DNA of 64,000 nucleotides from Fluviicola taffensis DSM 16823 (lineage in GTDB: Bacteria > Bacteroidota > Bacteroidia > Flavobacteriales_D > Crocinitomicaceae). Where the stretch lies: the NCBI RefSeq assembly GCF_000194605.1, contig NC_015321.1, forward strand, positions 3,038,001-3,102,000, given 5' to 3'. Under the pieces are notes generated by a model, which worked only from the letters and a program-made list of their open reading frames with translations, did no database searches and was not told the DNA's origin. The position numbers were made by a program, and so were the translations under genes. Below are positions 15,418 to 22,678 of this stretch, piece by piece. The first letter of the stretch is position 1; the number at the start of each line of letters is the position of its first letter.

Positions 15418-17370
15418 TTATTGATCCAGTTTTTTCCATGATTTCCATAAAATTTGAATATCGCGTAATACCGAATATTCGCGTGCATAGAGTAAATCTA
15501 ATTTTGATTTTAGATTCTCATCCAAACCGCTTAAATGTTCAGTTGGAGTGAGGATTCCCTTTTTGATTTTAGGGAGTTGTTTGTTGGAAAGATTGCTTTG
15601 CTCATTGTAAGAAACGACCGTTTTTCGACCGCTAATCAACTTCAAAATACTTGTGAAAAACTGCAATTTATTTGAATAGAACCAAATAAGAAGGGGTGAA
15701 GTCACTAAAAGAAGCACTCCGATGAGGAAGTCAAACAATCTTTTTTGTCGTCTTTTTGCAGGTTGACTAATGGCATTTATTTCCAGAATATATAAATCTC
15801 CTGCCGTTTCAATCGAATTAGAACCAATGAGGTATTGACTATCGGGTTGTGCAATTTTGTAATCGACTGTCAAATCAGGGATTGCTGTCATCCAATGAAT
15901 AATCTCTCTGGCGCTGGTATCTTTTGCACAAAAAATGATTTCATCGATGTTGTGAACGCGTACAATTTGTTCCAATTCGTTGATGGATCCCAAAGCTTCT
16001 TTTCCGTGATTTTCAGTTAATGAAACGGAAATGATTTGCGCAATTTTAGGCTGAGTTTGATACAACAGGTGGGACACACGCTCAAATTCTTCTTGCGAAC
16101 CAATAATTGCAAAATTGGCGTGTTTTCGTCCATTAATGATGAATCGTTTTCCAATCGCTAAATGAAGAATGATTCTCGAAAGGATGTAATATCCGATGAT
16201 CCAACTTGCTCCGAGTAGAATAAAAAGTCGAGAAAATTGCCATTCTTTTGGAAACAAGGCGTACAAAATCAAAATGAATGCTGTTCCGATTGTTCCGCCT
16301 AAAAAGAATTTTTTAAACGTAACGGGTTGATCATATCCACCTTGCAAGGTGATGGATAACATCCAAATGAAGGTGTAAAATAGAATGAGGATATTGGTGC
16401 TTTGCGCTGGAAAATCAATCTGTGCTTGGTGCCAGTAATTGGTTAACGCAAATAATCCCAATAAGAGGTAAAGTGTATCAACGAGCGGCAAGGTAATTTT
16501 TCGAATAAAACGCATTCCAATTGCCAAACCAGCTCTGAAATAGATTGCCGTGTTGATTAAGAAGGAAAACAGCCGAGCATTTTTTTGTGAAAAGTGTTTT
16601 CGCGCAAAAATCACCATTGCTCTGTAGAACACAAAAACGTAGTTCACCGAACTTTTCTTAGTGCTTTCTCCTTTGTAGTGAATGATACGTGTTTCTGGAA
16701 AATAGACGTTTTTGTAGCCACCTTTGATGATGCGGTAGGATAAATCAATGTCTTCGCCGTACATGAAAAATGCTTCGTCCAATAATCCCACTTTATCCAA
16801 GGCTTCTTTTCGCATCAACATAAATGCTCCAGAAAGAATTTCAATTTCGTTGGTTTCAAATTCCGACAAATAGCCCAAATGGTACTTTCCAAAGATTTTC
16901 GATTTCGGAAAAATGCGTGAAATGCCAAATATTTTGTAGAATGCAACGGCTGGAGTAGGCAACCCTCGTTTGGATTCCGGAAGAAAAATTCCTTTTCCAT
17001 CCACCATTCTAACTCCTAATCCACCAACTTTCGGATGTTCATCCATGTACTTCACAACCTTGAATAAAGTATCTTCTTCGATAACCGTATCTGGATTTAA
17101 AAGCAGTTGGTAAGCACATTGGGAGATTTCCATTGCCTGATTATTCGCTTTGGAGAATCCTTTATTGTCTTTGTTGGCGATGACTTTGACCCATGGAAAC
17201 TTCTCGCGAACCATTTCCACAGAACCATCTACTGAATTATTGTCTACTACCCAAACTTCTGCTGATTCTTGCTTCATCGCTTCGGCAACCGAATTCAAAC
17301 ATTGCTCCAAAAAGAAGACAACGTTGTAGTTGACGATAATTACAGCAATTTTTGGAGAAGAATGAGTCAC
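15418..17370 (-). CDS. Glycosyltransferase family 2 fused to a degenerate sugar-transferase (WbaP/PglC-like) region
   Basis: A 650-residue protein. Residues 1-250 are a GT-A glycosyltransferase: VIIVNYNVVFFLEQCLNS, VVDNNSVDGS, NKGFSKANNQAM, LLLNPDTVI, GAFMLMRKEAL and DEAFFMYGEDIDLSYR. Several membrane segments follow (about 300-400), then a Rossmann-like region (NFAIIGSQEEFERVSH) as in polyprenyl-phosphate sugar transferases. The end has KRLFDFLIGVLLLVTSPLLI, IKKGILTPTEHL and KLDLLYAREYSVLRDIQIL, which resemble the start and end of the bacterial sugar-transferase domain. The catalytic middle is missing or strongly changed. It may act in cell-surface polysaccharide synthesis. Confidence 0.75.
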   Translation of the reverse strand: MTHSSPKIAVIIVNYNVVFFLEQCLNSVAEAMKQESAEVWVVDNNSVDGSVEMVREKFPWVKVIANKDNKGFSKANNQAMEISQCAYQLLLNPDTVIEEDTLFKVVKYMDEHPKVGGLGVRMVDGKGIFLPESKRGLPTPAVAFYKIFGISRIFPKSKIFGKYHLGYLSEFETNEIEILSGAFMLMRKEALDKVGLLDEAFFMYGEDIDLSYRIIKGGYKNVYFPETRIIHYKGESTKKSSVNYVFVFYRAMVIFARKHFSQKNARLFSFLINTAIYFRAGLAIGMRFIRKITLPLVDTLYLLLGLFALTNYWHQAQIDFPAQSTNILILFYTFIWMLSITLQGGYDQPVTFKKFFLGGTIGTAFILILYALFPKEWQFSRLFILLGASWIIGYYILSRIILHLAIGKRFIINGRKHANFAIIGSQEEFERVSHLLYQTQPKIAQIISVSLTENHGKEALGSINELEQIVRVHNIDEIIFCAKDTSAREIIHWMTAIPDLTVDYKIAQPDSQYLIGSNSIETAGDLYILEINAISQPAKRRQKRLFDFLIGVLLLVTSPLLIWFYSNKLQFFTSILKLISGRKTVVSYNEQSNLSNKQLPKIKKGILTPTEHLSGLDENLKSKLDLLYAREYSVLRDIQILWKSWKKLDQ

Positions 17371-17391
17371 AAGTATAAATGTGTATGTATA

Positions 17392-17769
17392 TTATTTGAT
17401 GGCAATACAAGATATTTCAATCGGCACATTCATCGGCAATTTAGAAACTTGAACCGTTTCTCTCGCTGGAGGTACGTCTTGAAAGTATGATCCATAAACG
17501 GCATTCATCTCTGAAAATTGTCCAAGGTCGGTCATAAAAATGCTGCATTTCACAATGTGATTCAAATTCATGTCAGCCTCTTTCAACAGTGCTTCAATAT
17601 TCTTTAAAATCTGATGTGTCGCATCTTCAATAGAAGCAACTTCCAATTCGCCAGTAAAAGGGTTTAATGGAATTTGACCACTCACATAAACGGTGTTTCC
17701 ACTAACAATTGCCTGACTATATGGTCCGATTGGAGCAGGAGCTCCTGGAATTTGAATTGCTTTTTTCAT
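17392..17769 (-). CDS. ridA: RidA family reactive-intermediate deaminase
   Basis: A 125-residue RidA (YjgF/UK114) protein with GPYSQAIVSGNTVYVSGQIP near the start and PPARETVQVSKLPMNVPIEI at the end, including the conserved Arg that binds the carboxylate of the substrate. RidA hydrolyses reactive enamine/imine intermediates from pyridoxal-phosphate enzymes to 2-oxoacids and ammonia in the cytoplasm. Length and motifs are canonical. It sits 21 bases upstream of the glycosyltransferase gene on the same strand, and divergently from the PabA/TrpG gene. Confidence 0.92.
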   Translation of the reverse strand: MKKAIQIPGAPAPIGPYSQAIVSGNTVYVSGQIPLNPFTGELEVASIEDATHQILKNIEALLKEADMNLNHIVKCSIFMTDLGQFSEMNAVYGSYFQDVPPARETVQVSKLPMNVPIEISCIAIK

Positions 17770-17805
17770 CGATTCTTTTTTGCAAGTTTACTAAATTTGA
17801 TGCAC

Positions 17806-18384
17806 ATGCGGTTTTTATTAGTTGATAACTTCGATTCGTTCACGTACAACATTGTCCATTATTTGGAACAATGCGACGTTGACGTTCATGTTGTGACGAA
17901 TGTAGATGTGAGAATCGACAGCTTGGAATCCTTTGATGCACTTGTTTTATCTCCAGGTCCAGGTTTACCCAATGAAGCCGGAAAACTCATGCCTGTTGTT
18001 GCTGAGGCGATGCGTCAAAACAAGCCAATCTTGGGAGTTTGTTTGGGGATGCAAGCTTTGGCCATTCATTCAGGAGACTCCCTCTACAACCAGGAAATTG
18101 TAAAGCACGGATTGGCTGAAGAAATTCGATTGGTGAAGAAAGATTCCCTTTTTTACAACGACATTCCCGAAGTTATTGAAGTCGGTTTGTACCATTCTTG
18201 GGCTGTGGAATTAACCGAAAACTCGCCATTTATTCCCACAGCTACTTCTGAAAGTGGTGTTTTGATGTCCATGGAAATAGCAGCAAAAAAGGTGTATGCC
18301 GTTCAATTTCACCCAGAAAGCATTTTGACTCCAACAGGATTGAGAATGATTCAAAATTTTGTGGGGATTGTGAGGGAGGATTAG
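17806..18384 (+). CDS. Anthranilate/aminodeoxychorismate synthase component II (glutamine amidotransferase)
   Basis: A 192-residue class I glutamine amidotransferase. The start MRFLLVDNFDSFTYN is canonical; the 44 residues upstream in the open frame are discarded. The nucleophile Cys is in GVCLGMQALA (about residue 77), and the His and Glu of the triad are in QFHPESILTPTG (about residue 168). The family supplies ammonia for p-aminobenzoate (PabA) or anthranilate (TrpG) synthesis. No trp or pab partner is adjacent, so folate-type PabA or a shared subunit is possible. Confidence 0.87.
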   Translation: MRFLLVDNFDSFTYNIVHYLEQCDVDVHVVTNVDVRIDSLESFDALVLSPGPGLPNEAGKLMPVVAEAMRQNKPILGVCLGMQALAIHSGDSLYNQEIVKHGLAEEIRLVKKDSLFYNDIPEVIEVGLYHSWAVELTENSPFIPTATSESGVLMSMEIAAKKVYAVQFHPESILTPTGLRMIQNFVGIVRED

Positions 18385-18421
18385 CGGGTGTTTTGGATGA
18401 GTTTGTTGGAGGGAATAGATT

Positions 18422-19156
18422 TCACCGACTCCATAATAATTTTTTGGTGTCTATACTTTTCCAAAAATCAGGATTTAACAATTTATTACTTGGTAATAAT
18501 TCCAATTTTTCTTCGCTCATATCAGCACCTATGATCAAACCAAATTTATTGTCTTTTGCAACTTCAAGGAGTGTTAGAAATCCTTCCGCTCTTTCATTGT
18601 CGATAAAAAGTAAATTCTCCTTGTCAAGATATAGATACTCCATGTCTTCGTTATTGATCCAATTTGTAATTCCCGTTCCATCAGCACCTAAAAATTCATT
18701 CCAAATGTCTAATTCACCCAGAATTGAAGATGAAAGAGATTTTATACTCAAGTCAAAATTTCGAGACACTCCTCCTTTTCCAAGAGGTAAGTGTGGAAAG
18801 AAATCGGAACAAGTTTTAAATATGTAATACTCAAAAAATTTGCAAAAGTCATAGTATCCATCAATATTGTCTATAAAACGCCGCTGATTTTTAGAGTCAA
18901 TCATTTTATTAAATTCGTTATTAACCTTAAACGAGGTATCCAATGAATTAGAAATGGAAACTATTTTTGCAATAGCTTGTTCGACTAGGATTTTAATTTC
19001 TAATGGAGACAAATGTACAATGCCACCAATTTTATGCGACTTTAAAAACTCTAGATAATCGTACGTTAAATCACCTTTTAATCCTTTAAGTACAGGTACG
19101 GCTTCTTCATAGAATTTTTTGTCATCAAATAAATGGATTGTACTCCAATATCCCAT
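18422..19156 (-). CDS. Hypothetical protein
   Basis: A 244-residue, probably cytoplasmic protein starting MGYWSTIHLFDDKKFYEEAV. I do not recognise a family. It has no signal peptide or membrane segment. The C-terminal third (ADGTGITNWINNEDMEYLYL, then LTLLEVAKDNKFGLIIGADM) looks like a folded alpha/beta unit. In the middle, FPHLPLGKGGVSRN is unlike its surroundings in composition and resembles translations of a short repeat seen in many genomes. It lies convergent to the amidotransferase gene. Confidence 0.55.
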   Translation of the reverse strand: MGYWSTIHLFDDKKFYEEAVPVLKGLKGDLTYDYLEFLKSHKIGGIVHLSPLEIKILVEQAIAKIVSISNSLDTSFKVNNEFNKMIDSKNQRRFIDNIDGYYDFCKFFEYYIFKTCSDFFPHLPLGKGGVSRNFDLSIKSLSSSILGELDIWNEFLGADGTGITNWINNEDMEYLYLDKENLLFIDNERAEGFLTLLEVAKDNKFGLIIGADMSEEKLELLPSNKLLNPDFWKSIDTKKLLWSR

Positions 19157-19502
19157 CTTTGTTATTCGGTCTGTATATTTATAGTGCTCATAACGGCAGT
19201 CTGTCTAAAAACCAAAATTCACCTTCTGAGAATTGAATATATGAAAAATCTCGTTGACAAGCTATCCGAATATTTAATTCTCATAAAGGGGTTTTTAGAC
19301 AGTTTGACGGTTCGCTGCTAGGCGTACAGTCCAATTTTAAATTTAATCTTATTTCCGAAGTTAGAATTTTTTCTTTCAATTTTATCGTTATTTCGAAGTG
19401 AGATATTGGGCTGACGTTTGAGCAGCTGTTATATACCTTATCAAGTGTTGATGAAATATTATTCCCTCAAACACGTTCTACCTTCATTATTGTAATACCC
19501 TA
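19157..19502. other. Intergenic region with a MITE-like element
   Basis: About 345 bases. A 102-bp inverted-repeat element occupies 19201-19302. The rest is AT-rich with no supported gene; it includes the upstream region of the membrane-protein gene at 19503. Confidence 0.55.
19201..19302. mobile_element. MITE-like element with 13-bp terminal inverted repeats
   Basis: CTGTCTAAAAACC (19201-19213) and GGTTTTTAGACAG (19290-19302) are exact inverse copies. Inside, TGAGAATTGAATAT and ATATTTAATTCTCA form a second, nearly perfect pair. It is 102 bp long, with no coding capacity, in an intergenic region. No clear target duplication was found. Confidence 0.55.
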
Positions 19503-19955
19503 ATGAATAAGAAAGAAATCGTATTCAAGTTGACATTTTGGCTGAGCATTCTGCTTTACATTATTTCACTGTGTTTCTCTGGATATTCCACCCCGAATTC
19601 AAATGAGGATAATCTTGGTTATCTATTAGTCCTATTTGGTTGGTCAGAAGTATTTACCGAAGGAGCGGGTTATGTCTGGTTGGCAAATCCATTATTATGG
19701 TATTCTTGGATAACAATTAGGAATACTTATAGGTCTTTCCTGTTTGGCTCCTTGTCAATGGTTTTAGCTTCGACTTTTATGTTTTCAAACAAGATTATGC
19801 CAATAGAGACATGCGGTTCTTGGTTGGAGTCTATGGATTGTTCACCTGTATTTATCATTAGCAAAAATAGCGGTTACTATTTGTGGTTGTTCAGCTCAAT
19901 TATTATAACAGCTGGAAATCTTCATCGAATGAAATTTAATGGTGCAGGGAAATAG
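19503..19955 (+). CDS. Hypothetical membrane protein
   Basis: A 150-residue protein with about four membrane segments: LTFWLSILLYIISLCF near the start, a segment around LGYLLVLFGW, SFLFGSLSMVLASTFMF and YYLWLFSSIIITAGNL near the end. I do not recognise the family. Its last codons overlap a second small frame that also encodes a membrane segment (19939-20088), suggesting a two-gene unit. It lies in an accessory patch between a MITE-like element and a zeta-toxin module. Confidence 0.6.
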   Translation: MNKKEIVFKLTFWLSILLYIISLCFSGYSTPNSNEDNLGYLLVLFGWSEVFTEGAGYVWLANPLLWYSWITIRNTYRSFLFGSLSMVLASTFMFSNKIMPIETCGSWLESMDCSPVFIISKNSGYYLWLFSSIIITAGNLHRMKFNGAGK

Positions 19956-20088
19956 AAGTTGTCCTAATTATCTGATATTAATTTGGGTAATAGTTTTTAT
20001 CGTGGGAATGTTTGTTGCTCACATCTATAGATTTTTAATGCAACCACTTAAAATCGAATTCTCAACTGAATCTTTAGGAGTTTTGTGA
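19939..20088 (+). CDS. Small membrane protein overlapping the preceding gene
   Basis: A 49-residue open frame (MVQGNRSCPNYLILIWVIVF and onward) with one membrane segment, YLILIWVIVFIVGMFVAHIY. It begins 17 bases before the end of the upstream membrane-protein gene, in another frame, and ends FSTESLGVL. Overlap and membrane character support it as a coupled gene. Its small size keeps confidence modest. Confidence 0.45.
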   Translation: MVQGNRSCPNYLILIWVIVFIVGMFVAHIYRFLMQPLKIEFSTESLGVL

Positions 20089-20116
20089 TTAGTTCTCTTT
20101 ACGTTTACTCCTCAAT

Positions 20117-20236
20117 AATACACACTAATTATGAAAAAACAGCCCGTGAAGAGATGTTGTTAGAGAGCCAACCTGACTAAAACTGCTTTACTAATTGGAA
20201 AATTCCTACTTCACTTCGTATTCGGATTGAAGTCAT
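20117..20236 (+). repeat. Direct repeat, left copy, flanking the zeta-toxin module
   Basis: This is similar to 21024-21140 over about 115 bases. Shared stretches include TATGAAAAAAC, AGATGTTGTTAGAGAG against AAATGTTGTTGGAGAG, CTGACT, AATTGGAAA, TTCC and TTCAC. Stop codons interrupt both copies, so it is not a working gene. Confidence 0.6.
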
Positions 20237-20257
20237 TCAGCTTGTCTGCTTGTACTT

Positions 20258-20410
20258 TTATTCAGGCTTTATTTTTACTATTTTGTTGTCACGTAAAATG
20301 ACCAATTCACTGTTTTTTGCTTTCTTAAATTCTAAAAGTTTTTCATACACTTTTTCAAGCCCTTTTAGTATTTTGTTTTTTTCTTCTATATGTTTTTCAG
20401 TTGTTGTCAT
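20258..20410 (-). CDS. Small protein paired with the zeta toxin
   Basis: A 50-residue frame starting MTTTEKHIEEKNKILKGLEK, followed by a Lys-rich helix and the short strand SELVILRDNKIVKIKPE. Its ATG lies inside the end of the zeta-toxin gene (14-base overlap), so the two are translationally linked. I recall similarly sized proteins next to Bacteroidota zeta-type kinases but cannot name a family. Whether it is an antitoxin is inference; epsilon/PezA antitoxins normally lie upstream and are larger. Confidence 0.6.
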   Translation of the reverse strand: MTTTEKHIEEKNKILKGLEKVYEKLLEFKKAKNSELVILRDNKIVKIKPE

Positions 20411-20981
20411 AGTAATTTTTTAAAAGATTAAACTTGTCTATGCTTACAATATTAAGTGAAGTACCAATTTGTTTATCGGCTAAAAGTTCGTGTTTAGCTT
20501 CCGAATTATCAAAAATAAATGCTCCATCAACTATGGGAAGATAAATGTCAAATAGATTCTTAATTCCTCTTATATATCTTCTTGCGATAACTTCAGGTTC
20601 GATATTATGCCCACCTTCTGAAACTCTTGTTTTTACGCGTTCTTTAGCTAAATCAATGTTTTGAAGCCAAAAGAATAGTAAGATCACTCGATAACCTTTT
20701 TCTTTAGCCTCAATGATTTTATTTTTATAACTTTTAGTTGATAAAGTTGTTTCAAATGCAAAATTTTCATTTTCAGAAAGCAACTCATTGATTCTGTTTA
20801 GCATTATTCGTCCTGCCTCAAATGAAACTTTTTCAGGCTGAAAAGGAGATAGCCCTTTTGCTATTTCATCAGCATTGACAAATTCTTTACACTCCAAAAT
20901 ATCAGGTAAAATGGTAAACGATGCAGTAGTTTTTCCTGCTCCGTTGCAACCTGCGATTATGTAAAGCTTTTTGTCATTCAT
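20397..20981 (-). CDS. Zeta toxin family P-loop kinase
   Basis: A 194-residue protein; the ATG at 20981 is used, not the TTG at 20990. The Walker A motif is GCNGAGKTT (residues 11-19). Zeta-family features follow: FVNADEIAKGLSPFQPE with the conserved Asp-Glu, FAFETTLST (catalytic Glu-Thr-Thr), and RVKTRVSEGGHNIEPEVIARRY containing the substrate-binding Arg residues. Zeta toxins phosphorylate UDP-N-acetylglucosamine or related nucleotide sugars; chromosomal members of this subfamily are less studied. The only candidate partner is the 50-residue gene that overlaps its end. Confidence 0.82.
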   Translation of the reverse strand: MNDKKLYIIAGCNGAGKTTASFTILPDILECKEFVNADEIAKGLSPFQPEKVSFEAGRIMLNRINELLSENENFAFETTLSTKSYKNKIIEAKEKGYRVILLFFWLQNIDLAKERVKTRVSEGGHNIEPEVIARRYIRGIKNLFDIYLPIVDGAFIFDNSEAKHELLADKQIGTSLNIVSIDKFNLLKNYYDNN

Positions 20982-21023
20982 CCTTAACAAATTTACAAAT
21001 TGTTTTCGTCAGTTTTCAGTTTA

Positions 21024-21140
21024 ATACTAGACAATAACTATGAAAAAACTGCTTGTAAAGAAATGTTGTTGGAGAGTCGTCTGACTTAATCGACTGTATC
21101 AATTGGAAAGTTCCAATTTCACGTCGCATTTGCATAGAAA
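21024..21140 (+). repeat. Direct repeat, right copy, flanking the zeta-toxin module
   Basis: This is the right counterpart of 20117-20236. It begins AATACTAGACAATAACTATG and continues AAAAAACTGCTTGTAAAG, ending near TTTGCATAG. Recombination between the two copies would remove the toxin module. Confidence 0.6.
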
Positions 21141-21264
21141 AACGACTAAACTAATCTCTAAGTGATTAACCCTGACATTAAAATGAGATTAGAATTTCGC
21201 TGTTTCGGGTCAAATTCCTATGCAGTCATAGATTTTTTTGTATATTACATTAAAATTCGAAACT

Positions 21265-21696
21265 ATGAAATGGATTACCACATCGTTATTTCTGTTGTTT
21301 TTTGTAGCTGCAAAAGCGCAAACTTGTTTAGGAGTTTGGATTACAATTGATGACAAAACAGGGAAAAAGAAATCAAAAGTTGAGCTTTACAAGAAAGATG
21401 ATAAGCTTTACGGTAAAGTCATTTATCTCTATCCGCGAGAAGGAAGAGAGGACAATCCAAAATGTAAAAAATGTACCGATGATCGCAAAGATCAGCCTTT
21501 GGTTGGATTACAAATCGTACGTGGATTGAAGTGGGATGGAAGTGAATGGGAAGATGGAACAATTGTAGATCCAGAAAATGGAAAAGTATATACGTGTTCT
21601 ATTTGGATAGATCGCGATGATTTCAATAAAGTGCACGTTCGTGGTTATGTTGGACCTTTCTATCGTACTCAAACTTGGGTAAAAGCAACCGATTAA
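21265..21696 (+). CDS. DUF2147 domain-containing secreted protein
   Basis: A 143-residue protein. The ATG at 21265 gives a signal peptide (MKWITTSLFLLFFVAAKAQ). The mature part fits DUF2147: GVWITIDDKTGKKKSKVELY, LYGKVIYLYPRE, CKKCTDD (a CxxC pair), GLQIVRGLKWDGSEWEDGTI, DPENGKVYTCSIWI and LRGYVGPFYR-like VRGYVGPFYRTQTW. The domain is a small beta-barrel in the periplasm or outer membrane with no known activity. A bidirectional terminator follows. Confidence 0.88.
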   Translation: MKWITTSLFLLFFVAAKAQTCLGVWITIDDKTGKKKSKVELYKKDDKLYGKVIYLYPREGREDNPKCKKCTDDRKDQPLVGLQIVRGLKWDGSEWEDGTIVDPENGKVYTCSIWIDRDDFNKVHVRGYVGPFYRTQTWVKATD

Positions 21697-21717
21697 AAGA
21701 AGAAATTTAGTTAAACT

Positions 21718-21757
21718 AAAAAATCCCGCTTATCAAATGACGAGCGGGATTTTTTAT
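21718..21757. terminator. Bidirectional terminator
   Basis: AAATCCCGCT (21721-21730) and AGCGGGATTT (21743-21752) pair with A and T runs on both sides. It lies between the convergent DUF2147 gene and the small Lys/Cys-rich protein gene. Confidence 0.85.
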
Positions 21758-21770
21758 TTCTTGAAAAGTC

Positions 21771-21968
21771 TTAAGCAGCTTTCTTTTGGCAGCAAGATCC
21801 TCCAGCTTTCTCACCAGCGCAAGAACCTTTTTTATTTTTTTTCTTTTTACCTTTTTTATCGTCGTGTTTAACGATAGAAACTGTCGTGTTATTAGAAGCA
21901 GCGTAAGCTGTAGCAGATACAGAACCTACGAACATCAATAATGTTAATGCAACAAATGCTTTTTTCAT
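21771..21968 (-). CDS. Small secreted Lys/Cys-rich protein
   Basis: A 65-residue protein with a signal peptide (MKKAFVALTLLMFVGSVSAT, cleavage likely after AYA). A short mature part of about 40 residues contains HDDKKGKKKKNKKGSC and ends GSCCQKKAA. Three Cys lie in SCAGEKAGGSCC. Comparable tiny, basic, Cys-tailed secreted proteins occur in many Flavobacteriales, but I know of no function. Metal binding through the Cys cluster is possible. Upstream, the psd gene ends 38 bases before its start. Confidence 0.6.
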   Translation of the reverse strand: MKKAFVALTLLMFVGSVSATAYAASNNTTVSIVKHDDKKGKKKKNKKGSCAGEKAGGSCCQKKAA

Positions 21969-22006
21969 GGTACAATGTTTTAATTTGATTAAAAATACAA
22001 TTAATA

Positions 22007-22669
22007 TTAGAATGAGCCAAGCTTCGTTAACTTAGCCTTCACATCTTGGTTAATTTTAACATCTAATTTCGTGCCAAGAGGCAAAAAGACATCTACGCGC
22101 GATCCAAATTTGATAAATCCAAATTCCTGACCTGTTTCAGCAGTCTGCCCTTCTTTTGTATAATAACAGATTCTTCGAGCCACTGCTCCTGCAATTTGAC
22201 GGAACAATACTTCTTGTCCGGATGAATGCTGAACAACTACTGTAGAGCGTTCGTTATCTGTTGAGCTTTTCGGATGCCATGCAACTAAAAATAACCCTTT
22301 GTGGTATTTCACGTATTTCACCAATCCGCTAATCGGGAAATAGTTTGCGTGAACATTTAGAGGAGACATAAAAATTGAAACCTGAATTCTGCGGTCTTTG
22401 AAGTATTCTGTTTCTTCTACTTCCTCGATTACAACCACTTTTCCATCAGCTGGACATAAAATGTCTAAATCCGTAAATGTAAAAGTGCGTTTTGGGATGC
22501 GGAAAAATTGAACGATTAAATACAGCATTACTAATGCACCTGCAGAAAGCAATAGGAATAACCAAAGCCAATCTGTTTTGGTATAGAGCCAATAATTTCC
22601 CCATTCAATTAATCCTAAAATCAGGATTCCAATAAGAATTGTAGTAGTTCCTTCTCTGTGAAGTGTCAT
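22007..22669 (-). CDS. psd: Phosphatidylserine decarboxylase family protein
   Basis: A 220-residue short-type (archaeal-like) phosphatidylserine decarboxylase. Two N-terminal membrane segments (about residues 8-50) precede the enzyme core: LCPADGKVVVIEEVEE, IFMSPLNVHANYFPISG, HKGLFLVAWHPKSS and ARRICYYTKEGQ. The self-cleavage site is the Gly-Ser in FIKFGSRVDVFLPLG (about residue 188), which would yield the pyruvoyl group. It makes phosphatidylethanolamine at the inner membrane. The gene follows cdsA with a 9-base gap, so two steps of phospholipid synthesis are in one operon. Confidence 0.93.
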   Translation of the reverse strand: MTLHREGTTTILIGILILGLIEWGNYWLYTKTDWLWLFLLLSAGALVMLYLIVQFFRIPKRTFTFTDLDILCPADGKVVVIEEVEETEYFKDRRIQVSIFMSPLNVHANYFPISGLVKYVKYHKGLFLVAWHPKSSTDNERSTVVVQHSSGQEVLFRQIAGAVARRICYYTKEGQTAETGQEFGFIKFGSRVDVFLPLGTKLDVKINQDVKAKLTKLGSF

Positions 22670-22678
22670 GCTTTTTCT

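Noticed and set aside
18720-18800. Repeat insertion coding FPHLPLGKGGVSRN inside a hypothetical gene
   Set aside because: The segment resembles a widespread short repeat, but the frame is open on both sides and a second copy was not found in the window.
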